NCBI GenBank assembly: GCA_030041195.1
Contig: JASHOI010000148.1
Coordinates: forward strand, 1-13,146
From: Streptosporangiaceae bacterium
GTDB lineage: Bacteria > Actinomycetota > Actinomycetes > Streptosporangiales > Streptosporangiaceae
DNA: 13,146 nucleotides
Direction: 5' to 3'
The notes under the pieces were generated by a model. That model did not search any database and was not told the origin of the DNA. It was given only the letters and a program-made list of their open reading frames with translations. Positions 1 through 5,212 of this stretch are shown piece by piece. The position numbers and the translations under genes were made by a program. Each line of letters opens with the position of its first letter. Position 1 is the stretch's first letter.

Positions 1-559
1 CCACGCCGCCGCCGGGCCCGGTTATCTCGGCCACCTGCTTGCCCAGGGTGCCGTTCGGCAGGTTCTTGGTAACCGTGGTCGGCAGGTTGCTGTTGGCCTC
101 GACCAGGTTTCCGTTGAACTCCTGCAGGGCCGCCTGCGCGGCCGCGTCCCCGGCTGGGGTGCTTTTGGCCGGCGCCGTGTAGTTCTGGTAAGCGGGCAGG
201 ATCCCGCCCAGCCACTTCAGCACGGTACCGGTCTGGGTGCTGGCCTGCGCCAGGCTGCTCGCCGTCTCGTGCAGTTGCTGGAAATTGGTGACCGCGGTCT
301 GCGCGGCCGTGCCGCCCCAGTTCTCGCTCAGCACCTGCACGTGCTTGACGAGCTCGTTCGCGATTCCTGCCAGAAGCGCGCCCGCTTGCAGGTGTACCTC
401 GCCCGACTGCGTCACCAGGCTGGCTTCGGGGAGGAAGGAGAACATCTGCTCTATATCGGCCGCCGTGAGCCCGCTCACCGAAATCGGCGCGACCGGCGAC
501 TGCTTTATCGGGAACGAGTTCCCTTGGATGGTGCCGAACCCGCCTTCGTCGATTCGCAT
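1..559 (-). CDS. WxG-containing ESX substrate-like protein, C-terminus beyond the window
   Basis: This is a partial gene: 186 codons are visible from ATG at 559 and the frame stays open to the left edge. The start is supported by an AGAGGAAC ribosome binding site about 8 nt upstream. The first 30 residues are extended and polar. From about residue 32 the protein becomes a predicted helical hairpin with a tight turn at W81-G82-G83 (context SENWGGTAAQ), the WxG arrangement of the WXG100/PPE superfamily. A second helix with spaced Gln, Leu and Ala follows, then a Pro/Ala-rich stretch near residues 129-137 and more helix. It is already longer than a WXG100 protein (about 100 aa), so it is either a PPE-like substrate or the delivery domain of a longer effector or toxin. 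It lies 31 nt downstream of another substrate-like gene, last of the visible minus-strand ESX cluster. Family placement rests on fold-level motifs only, and the function of the C-terminal part cannot be seen. Confidence 0.7.
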   Translation of the reverse strand, partial: MRIDEGGFGTIQGNSFPIKQSPVAPISVSGLTAADIEQMFSFLPEASLVTQSGEVHLQAGALLAGIANELVKHVQVLSENWGGTAAQTAVTNFQQLHETASSLAQASTQTGTVLKWLGGILPAYQNYTAPAKSTPAGDAAAQAALQEFNGNLVEANSNLPTTVTKNLPNGTLGKQVAEITGPGGGV

Positions 560-590
560 GATGACGTTCCTCTTCTCTGCCCTCAGCCGG

Positions 591-1070
591 TCAGCCTGCG
601 GCTTCCGCGCCGACCCTGCTCGCCGCGCTCGCCGTGGTGGCGTCGGCGTCGCTGTAGTTCTGCGCCGCCTTGCCCACGTTGGTGGCCACCGTGTCGTAGG
701 CCGAATTCAGCGCCTGCATGAACTGCGTGATCGCCTCGTACGCGTTGAGGGCGTTGCTGCCGAACGCGTCTGCGGTGTCCCAGCCGCCCATCGCCGAGCC
801 GAACGCTCCATAGCTGATGAGCTGCGACAGGGCCGTTGCCATGCCGCCCAGGTCGCCGTGCATCTGGTTCTTGACCGAAGTGAGCTGATCGGGGTTGACC
901 CGGAACTCGCCGCTGGCCTTCAGGCCCTTGGGAAAGTCCGAGGGCGACGTCTTCGGCATGTGCAGGCCGTCGGTCTTCACCGGGTCGACCGGCCTCGCGC
1001 TGGCCTCTGCCGCCGCCCGGTCTATCTTTTCCTGGTCCTCAAGCGCTATCACATCGGCAATCGCGCCCAT
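591..1070 (-). CDS. Putative ESX-secreted helical protein with YxxxD motif
   Basis: I do not recognise a named family. The 159-residue protein is read from ATG at 1070 because GGAGG sits 6 nt upstream; an in-frame ATG at 1091 would add seven residues but lacks such a site. Residues 1-55 are charged and contain Pro-rich linkers. Residues 58-150 are mostly helical, with a Gly-rich turn around residues 91-105 containing W97 (GGWDT; the WxG glycine is replaced by Thr at the equivalent place). Near the C-terminus there is Y139-S-D-A-D143, matching the YxxxD/E general export signal of type VII substrates, followed by a short Ala/Ser-rich tail. There are no cysteines and no signal peptide. It lies between the small WXG100 pair and the larger WxG gene downstream (31-nt gap). 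I infer that it is a secreted partner of that downstream protein, by analogy with PE-PPE or Esx heterodimers. That it is a gene is fairly sure; the function is a guess. Confidence 0.8.
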   Translation of the reverse strand: MGAIADVIALEDQEKIDRAAAEASARPVDPVKTDGLHMPKTSPSDFPKGLKASGEFRVNPDQLTSVKNQMHGDLGGMATALSQLISYGAFGSAMGGWDTADAFGSNALNAYEAITQFMQALNSAYDTVATNVGKAAQNYSDADATTASAASRVGAEAAG

Positions 1071-1089
1071 CACAAACCTCCGCTGCCGC

Positions 1090-1114
1090 AACGGTCATTT
1101 CAGTTAACGGTCAT
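1090..1114. repeat. Short direct repeat AACGGTCAT x2
   Basis: The 9-bp sequence AACGGTCAT occurs at 1090-1098 and again at 1106-1114, separated by 7 bp (period 16). It lies just upstream of the ribosome binding site of the gene starting at 1070. It could be a regulator half-site pair or chance; nothing else marks it. Confidence 0.45.
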
Positions 1115-1136
1115 CTCTGCCCGGAAGGAACGGTGG

Positions 1137-1164
1137 GCCGTGCCGCCATCGCCTGCGGCACGGC
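1137..1164 (-). terminator. Strong stem-loop between the WXG100 pair and the downstream substrate genes
   Basis: GCCGTGCCGC at 1137-1146 pairs perfectly with GCGGCACGGC at 1155-1164 around an 8-nt loop, giving a GC-rich 10-bp stem. It lies 27 nt beyond the stop of the second WXG100 gene in the transcribed (minus) direction and about 67 nt before the next start. No T-run follows, so it would be a U-less actinobacterial terminator, a partial attenuator, or a 3'-end stabilising hairpin that leaves the esx part of the message more abundant than the downstream part. The stem is seen; the role is inferred. Confidence 0.55.
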
Positions 1165-1190
1165 GCCTCGTTCGTGCCAGCAAAAATGGA

Positions 1191-1484
1191 TCAGGTAAAC
1201 ATTGACTGGTTCACGCGCTCCGCGTTCGTGTAGTTCTCATTGGCGGTGCCGATTACCGAGGCCATCGTCGTAATGACCGCACCCATGTCGGCAATCGCCT
1301 GATTCCATACCGCCTGGGCCTCGTGATAGGCGGTCTGCGCAGTGCCGGTCCAGTCCCCCAGGTTGCTCTGGAGCTGTGACTGCAGGTTGCTGACCGTGCT
1401 GCTCAGCCCGTTATATGCCTGTGCGAACGAGGACTCTGCTTCGCTCATCGTGCCAAAATTGACTGATACGTAGTCGCCACTCAT
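1191..1484 (-). CDS. WXG100 family type VII secretion target (EsxA/EsxB-like, 97 aa)
   Basis: This is a small secreted helix-turn-helix protein of the ESAT-6/CFP-10 family, exported by the ESX machine as a dimer. The length of 97 aa is typical. The turn motif is W45-T46-G47 (context GDWTGTAQ), and the C-terminal export motif is Y85-T-N-A-E89 (YxxxE). Both flanking halves are amphipathic helices rich in Ala, Gln and Ser, with no cysteine and no signal peptide. The ATG at 1484 is preceded by AAGGAGAG about 8 nt upstream. It is the second gene of a tandem pair: the other WXG100 gene ends 52 nt before this start, and the two probably form a heterodimer. Its codons (AAT, TTT, GCA, TAT) are less GC-biased than those of the ecc genes. 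The assignment to the family is very safe; which of the two corresponds to EsxA is not settled by the sequence. Confidence 0.95.
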   Translation of the reverse strand: MSGDYVSVNFGTMSEAESSFAQAYNGLSSTVSNLQSQLQSNLGDWTGTAQTAYHEAQAVWNQAIADMGAVITTMASVIGTANENYTNAERVNQSMFT

Positions 1485-1536
1485 CTGCGTTCTCTCCTTG
1501 CTCAGTCCGGGATGCCAGGAGCACCCGCGCTACGGC

Positions 1537-1851
1537 TCAGCCGTTCAGCGAGCTGATGATCTTGTTTGCCGAACTCTGGTTCGCGCTCTCCACGGTGGCG
1601 TAGTTCTGGCCCGATGCCCGCAGTTTCTCGCCCAGATTGTTCAGGGCGTTGAGCACCTTGGTGAAGTCGGTATTGAACTCGGTGAACGCGTTGGTGAACG
1701 TCGAAGACGCCGTGCCAACCCAGCCACTCTGCAGGTTCTCGTGAGCGGCGGCGAGGTTGCTCTGCAAACCCTTGATCTCCCCTACGGCGGCCTCGACCTG
1801 CGACGCAGCCGTGGCCATCTGTTGCGCATCGTGTGAAGCCACACCAGCCAC
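1537..1851 (-). CDS. WXG100 family type VII secretion target (EsxB/CFP-10-like by position, 104 aa)
   Basis: This is the first gene of the esx pair and also a helical-hairpin WXG100 protein. The turn is W44-V45-G46 (context SGWVGTAS), and the C-terminal export motif is Y84-A-T-V-E88 (YxxxE), followed by a 16-residue tail. In characterised systems this tail of the EsxB-like partner docks on the third ATPase domain of EccC. Both helices are amphipathic. The start is GTG at 1851, supported by GGGAGG placed 6 nt upstream; there is no closer in-frame ATG. A TTGACA-containing promoter candidate lies about 150 nt upstream, so the pair can be transcribed separately from eccD-eccB. The family assignment is very safe. 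The EsxB label follows only from gene order, since both partners carry YxxxE. Confidence 0.95.
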   Translation of the reverse strand: MAGVASHDAQQMATAASQVEAAVGEIKGLQSNLAAAHENLQSGWVGTASSTFTNAFTEFNTDFTKVLNALNNLGEKLRASGQNYATVESANQSSANKIISSLNG

Positions 1852-2152
1852 TGCGCACCTCCCGTCCGTGACGTGTCGTCATCCGTGCCCTGCGCTTGGA
1901 TGATCTTGCTCGTCCGGGGCAGAGTGGCCACAACCGGCTTCCTCACCCCGTCATCTCCTACCACGCAGCCGACGGCCGCGCGGTTCAGAGAACATGGCTA
2001 ATCCAAGCCAAGTCGGACAATGGTGTCAACCGGGACAGCCGACTACGCTGCGTGGGCGGTAGCAAACGAGTAGGCCGACGGTTCAGCAACGCTTCTGACT
2101 TGGGGTTTCTCGCCATTCCGGTAATGCGGGGCGGGAAGCCGTTACCAGGTAT
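1852..2152. other. Intergenic region between eccB and the esx pair
   Basis: This is 301 bp with no credible gene: its open frames lack ribosome binding sites and show no codon bias. It holds the candidate esx promoter (2001-2029) with a long leader of roughly 140 nt before the GTG at 1851. At the right end it holds part of the stem-loops downstream of eccB. No repeat family or RNA gene was recognised in the leader. Confidence 0.6.
2001..2029 (-). promoter_or_regulatory. Candidate promoter for the esx gene pair
   Basis: On the minus strand a perfect TTGACA (-35; positions 2029-2024) is followed after 17 bp by TTGGAT (2006-2001), a weak -10 that keeps the first T and the final AT. Transcription would start near 1995 and give a leader of about 140 nt. 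The match is good at -35 and poor at -10. The location, just before the most highly expressed genes of ESX loci, favours it. Confidence 0.4.
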
Positions 2153-2160
2153 TTACCCGG
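2118..2160 (-). terminator. Alternative stem-loops at the end of eccB
   Basis: On the minus strand CCGGGT/ACCTGG (2160-2145, loop AAAT) folds over the eccB TAA stop. Directly after it CTGGTAA (2148-2142) can pair with TTACCGG (2124-2118) across a 17-nt loop, each stem including one G-U pair. The two stems share 2145-2148, so they exclude each other. No T-run follows. They may reduce read-through from eccB into the esx genes, but the stems are short. Confidence 0.3.
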
Positions 2161-3544
2161 TGGGAGATACCGGCCTGTTGGCCAGGGCCGGGTCGAGCGC
2201 GGGCCCGGCCGGGATCAGGTCCACCAAACCGGCCGGCAGCAGAACCGCCTCCGACAGGTTGTAGCCGAGCATGCCGGCCACCTCCTTGTAAGCCAGCGCG
2301 TACCTGCGGCCGTCGGCTATCAGGAAGTAGCTGACCACGCCGGTGTCCGGGCCGGTGCTGGGGTCGGCTCCCACCAGCGCTCCGGCACCGGCCGGCAGCG
2401 TTACCTGCCCGACGTCGGCGGGCACGCCGGTCGCCACGCCACCGGCCGGCACCGTGCCCCCGGTCTCGACCTGGCCGGTGAGGGCGGCGCCGGTGGCTGC
2501 GGTGCCGCCGCCCGAGTAGACCATGCACAGCGGGGCGGACGCGGCCGGCGTCACGACCGCCGGGATGTTGCTCGGCAGGCCGCCGCCAGGCACGCTGGTG
2601 GCCGAGAGGTGGTTGCTGACCTGCGACTGGGCCAGCGAGGCCCGCGGCGGCGCATTCGGCTCGGACGCCAGCAGCGATGCCTGCATCGGCGAGATCGCGG
2701 CCAGGCCATCCTGCAGCATCACGTAGAACTGCGTGCCTCCGGCGGCGCTCACCAGGTAGACCTGACCGACCTTGACCGGCGTGCCGGCCGGGCCGGTCAC
2801 GGTCGCGCCCACGTCGGCGATCGTGGGCGCGGTGAAGGCCGGGCCCTGGGGGACGGCGTTGAGCCAGACCGACGGAACCGGCGCCGCCGGCTGCCGTGCC
2901 GCCAGCGCCACGATCCCGTCCTTCTGCACCGCCATGCGCTCGCCGTCCCAGATCACCCAGTCCTGGTTCTGCGCCGTCACCAGCAGGGCACCGCTGCCCA
3001 GCGGCCGGCCGCCGACGCTGGTGCCGCCGACCAGGGTGTTGATGACCTGCGTGCCGAACGGGCCGCTGGTGGTCTGCGTGCACACCGACCAGGGCTGCCT
3101 CACCAGCAGGCTCGATGTGGGCAGCGGCTCCGGCAGCCCGGGAATGCCGATTTCCGGCCCCCGGGCGAACTTCGTGAGCGCCGACTGGTCCACGGTCTGC
3201 TGGTTCAGCGGCGAGTTCCCGAGCGCGAGCCGGGCCGACGCGTAGTTCACCACCGGGCAGAGCTTGTCGCCCTCGCAGAACACGAACGGCGTGCCGGTCT
3301 GCTTGTCGATGACCAGCATGCCCGCCTGCTTCTGGATCGACGAGGTGCCGTGGCCGAGCAGGCCCCAGATGAAGAACAGGCCGATCGCGATCACCGCGAC
3401 GAACACGCCGGAGAACGTCGCCACGTTCAGCCGGCGCAGCGGCTGGTCAGGGACGTCGGGCTCGCCGCGCAGCAGGGCCAGCGACGCCCGCTGGGTCATC
3501 AGCCGGTGCGCGTGGAACAGGTCCCTGCGGCTCTGCATGGTCAT
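2153..3544 (-). CDS. eccB: Type VII secretion protein EccB
   Basis: EccB is a core subunit of the ESX membrane complex. It has a short cytoplasmic N-terminus, one membrane span and a large domain outside the membrane. The 463-aa length fits the family. Residues 1-40 are basic and cytoplasmic (several Arg, HAHRLMTQRA, then LRRLN), residues 44-64 form a hydrophobic membrane helix, and the rest is the repeat-built outer domain. C155 and C340 fit the positions of the structural disulfide known in mycobacterial EccB1 (about 150 and 345). An extra close pair, C90 and C96 (FCEGDKLC), follows the membrane span. Residues 340-400 are a Gly/Ala/Thr-rich low-complexity stretch. The gene starts 26 nt after the eccD stop and is surely cotranscribed with it. 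ATG at 3544 is the best start, with a second ATG two codons later, although the AGGAG site is unusually far away (12 nt). Confidence 0.95.
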   Translation of the reverse strand: MTMQSRRDLFHAHRLMTQRASLALLRGEPDVPDQPLRRLNVATFSGVFVAVIAIGLFFIWGLLGHGTSSIQKQAGMLVIDKQTGTPFVFCEGDKLCPVVNYASARLALGNSPLNQQTVDQSALTKFARGPEIGIPGLPEPLPTSSLLVRQPWSVCTQTTSGPFGTQVINTLVGGTSVGGRPLGSGALLVTAQNQDWVIWDGERMAVQKDGIVALAARQPAAPVPSVWLNAVPQGPAFTAPTIADVGATVTGPAGTPVKVGQVYLVSAAGGTQFYVMLQDGLAAISPMQASLLASEPNAPPRASLAQSQVSNHLSATSVPGGGLPSNIPAVVTPAASAPLCMVYSGGGTAATGAALTGQVETGGTVPAGGVATGVPADVGQVTLPAGAGALVGADPSTGPDTGVVSYFLIADGRRYALAYKEVAGMLGYNLSEAVLLPAGLVDLIPAGPALDPALANRPVSPTG

Positions 3545-3561
3545 CGCGCCTGCATGCTCCT
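3541..3561 (-). promoter_or_regulatory. Unusual translation start region of eccB with a four-codon mini-ORF
   Basis: On the minus strand AGGAG (3561-3557) is followed after one base by ATG CAG GCG CGA TGA (3555-3541), whose stop TGA overlaps the eccB ATG as ATGA. The AGGAG lies 12 nt from the eccB ATG, longer than the 5-9 nt seen for its neighbours, and too close to the mini-ORF ATG for ideal use. Either eccB uses the distant site, or ribosomes finishing eccD (stop 26 nt upstream) reinitiate. Confidence 0.3.
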
Positions 3562-3570
3562 CTCAGGCGG

Positions 3571-4962
3571 TCAGCCGCCGAGCCCGCGGACCTTGCCGAA
3601 GACCCCGGCGATGCCGAGCGCGAGCGGGAACAGCCCGACGTTCAGCATCGTGTCGGCGATGTCGGCGATGCGGCCCCAGAACGGCGATGCGCGGTGCCCG
3701 GGGAGCCACAGGCCGATGACCACGACGAGCGCGGAACCCGCGATCAGCGGCCCCAGCGCGAGCGCCAGGTGCATGGCCTGGGACGAGCCGTGGATCAGGC
3801 CGGCCGCCAGCAGTATCAGGCCGCCGAAGCCCGGGACCATCAGCCAGAGCCGCTGCGCGACGCCCTGGAACAGCCTGGACCTCAGCAGCAGCGCGCAGGC
3901 GAGCACGGCACAGGTGACCATGCCGAGCCAGCCCCGGGTCAGCGCGAGCGACCCCTCGGCGAAGGCCGCCACCAGCCCGATGCCTGACGCGGCGCCGGTC
4001 ACGAACCGGTCGGCCACGGCCGTCCGGTCGAAGACCTCGGCACCGTCGATGGTCAGCGTGTCCCTCCTCAGGTCATCGGCGTGCCGCGGCACCTCGGGCA
4101 GCGTCATCCGCGCCATACGGAACGAGACAGCGGGGATCAGCGGGGTGAGGGTCAGCGCCAGCACCGCGATCACCGCCGCGGCGGCCGCCAGGCCGATGCC
4201 GAAGGCGTAGCCGATCCAGGCGCCGAGCACCCCGAGCAGCGCCGCTATGACGAGGCCGAAGAACAGCGGCACCTCCCCCGATGCGGCGGCGGCCACCACC
4301 GCCGCGAGTGCCACCGCTGCCAGCGCCGCCACCATCTGCACCGCGCCCAGGTGCGAGAGCGGTGCCGACCTGGCCGACGTGAGCAGCCCGGCCAGGAACG
4401 CGAACGGGACCGCCAGGAAGCCGAGCACCGCTCCGGCCCGTGAGTCTCCCACCGCCCTGGACACCGCCACGACCGCGAGCAGCGCCACCACGGCGACGGC
4501 CGCCGCCACCGCGGCTGGTATCTGCCACGGCGGTCCGGACCGGACGATGAAAACCGCCCCGGCGACCATGGCGCCGGCGGCCGCGCCCAGCGCCACCCAC
4601 CGGGCGTAGGCCGTGGCCCACCGGCCCGGCCGGTCGCTCAGCCCGCTCGCGATCACGTCGGCAACGTCATCGAACGTCATCGCCGGCAGCTGTTCGCGCT
4701 GCGGGCGCAGATAGATGATGTCCCCGTCGCGCAGGCCGGCCTGCATCGGTGTCATGGCCGGCGCGAACGGCCCCTGGCCCAGCCGCTGCAGCACCCACCC
4801 GCCCTTTTCGCCGACCACGTCGGGGCCGTCCAGGCCTGCGAACGAGGCAACCGTGGGAAATAGGTCGGCAAATGACACGTAGACGGGAAGGACGATGTCG
4901 ACCCGCCGGGACGGCCCGATCACGGTGACCCGGCAGACGTCTGTTCCGCCTGGCGACGTCAT
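3571..4962 (-). CDS. eccD: Type VII secretion integral membrane protein EccD
   Basis: EccD forms the multi-span membrane vestibule of the ESX channel. Read from ATG at 4962 it is 463 aa. Residues about 8-88 form the ubiquitin-like (YukD-type) cytoplasmic domain (CRVTVIGPSRRVDIVLP at the first hairpin, ending GDIIYLRP). A charged linker follows. From about residue 121 to 456 I count about eleven hydrophobic helices, split by a polar cytoplasmic loop at about 281-317, which is the family topology. The chosen start has AAGGGGGG a few nt upstream. An in-frame ATG at 5067 would add 35 polar, Arg-rich residues unlike other EccD N-termini; that ATG has GGGAAG directly abutting it, a poor spacing. 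eccB follows after 26 nt. Transcription must start in the region divergent from eccC. Identity is secure; only the start is debatable. Confidence 0.95.
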   Translation of the reverse strand: MTSPGGTDVCRVTVIGPSRRVDIVLPVYVSFADLFPTVASFAGLDGPDVVGEKGGWVLQRLGQGPFAPAMTPMQAGLRDGDIIYLRPQREQLPAMTFDDVADVIASGLSDRPGRWATAYARWVALGAAAGAMVAGAVFIVRSGPPWQIPAAVAAAVAVVALLAVVAVSRAVGDSRAGAVLGFLAVPFAFLAGLLTSARSAPLSHLGAVQMVAALAAVALAAVVAAAASGEVPLFFGLVIAALLGVLGAWIGYAFGIGLAAAAAVIAVLALTLTPLIPAVSFRMARMTLPEVPRHADDLRRDTLTIDGAEVFDRTAVADRFVTGAASGIGLVAAFAEGSLALTRGWLGMVTCAVLACALLLRSRLFQGVAQRLWLMVPGFGGLILLAAGLIHGSSQAMHLALALGPLIAGSALVVVIGLWLPGHRASPFWGRIADIADTMLNVGLFPLALGIAGVFGKVRGLGG

Positions 4963-5067
4963 CGGCCCCCCTTCGTTGGCCAGCCTCGCGGCAAAGGATC
5001 GCCGATCAGCGCGGGTCCGCTGGGTCGGCTGACCGGCCACGGGCTGCCCGTTCGGGGCGGTTCTCAT

Positions 5068-5099
5068 CTTCCCGCACTGTCCGCTCTACCTTCCCGCAC
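5068..5099. repeat. Tandem direct repeat CTTCCCGCAC with 22-bp period
   Basis: CTTCCCGCAC occurs at 5068-5077 and 5090-5099; the five bases after each copy also mostly agree (TGTCC and AGCCC). The 22-bp spacing is close to two helical turns, so both copies face the same side of the DNA, as expected for a regulator bound as a tandem pair. The repeat is exact; the operator role is inferred. Confidence 0.55.
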
Positions 5100-5125
5100 A
5101 GCCCGCGATGTCGGAAATACGGCCG

Positions 5126-5131
5126 TAGAAT
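5126..5131 (+). promoter_or_regulatory. Candidate -10 element for eccC
   Basis: TAGAAT matches the TATAAT consensus at five of six positions in otherwise GC-rich DNA. The hexamer 17 bp upstream (CCGCGA) is not a recognisable -35, so activator dependence or an alternative sigma factor would be needed. Start of transcription would be near 5138, placing the inverted repeat at 5142-5175 at the very 5' end of the message. Confidence 0.35.
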
Positions 5132-5141
5132 GATAACTCCC

Positions 5142-5175
5142 CTCAGTGCGGACCAACCGGGCCATTCGCACTGAG
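5142..5175. repeat. Perfect 9-bp inverted repeat upstream of eccC
   Basis: CTCAGTGCG (5142-5150) and CGCACTGAG (5167-5175) are exact reverse complements across a 16-bp spacer, with arm centres 25 bp apart. It lies between the -10-like TAGAAT and the eccC ribosome binding site. It could be an operator or a leader hairpin in the eccC mRNA. Confidence 0.6.
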
Positions 5176-5212
5176 TGCCGTACCCGGAAAGGAATACCAG
5201 AAAGGCAGCCCC

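Larger units (their letters stand above)
4963..5212. promoter_or_regulatory. Divergent control region between eccD and eccC
   Basis: These 250 bp separate two divergently transcribed core secretion genes and must contain promoters for both. They hold a tandem 10-bp direct repeat (5068-5099), a TAGAAT -10-like hexamer (5126-5131) facing eccC, a perfect 9-bp inverted repeat (5142-5175), and AAAGG 7 nt before the eccC GTG. I see no convincing -35/-10 pair for eccD. The clustering of repeats suggests shared control of the two arms of the locus. Confidence 0.6.

Noticed and set aside
2609..4210. Long plus-strand open frames opposite eccB and eccD
   Set aside because: These are low-complexity translations of the strand opposite well-supported membrane-protein genes, with no start signals.
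4963..5067. 35-residue N-terminal extension of EccD from ATG at 5067
   Set aside because: The extension is polar and Arg-rich, unlike the family, GGGAAG abuts that ATG directly, and the ATG at 4962 has a strong, better-spaced site. The alternative cannot be fully excluded.
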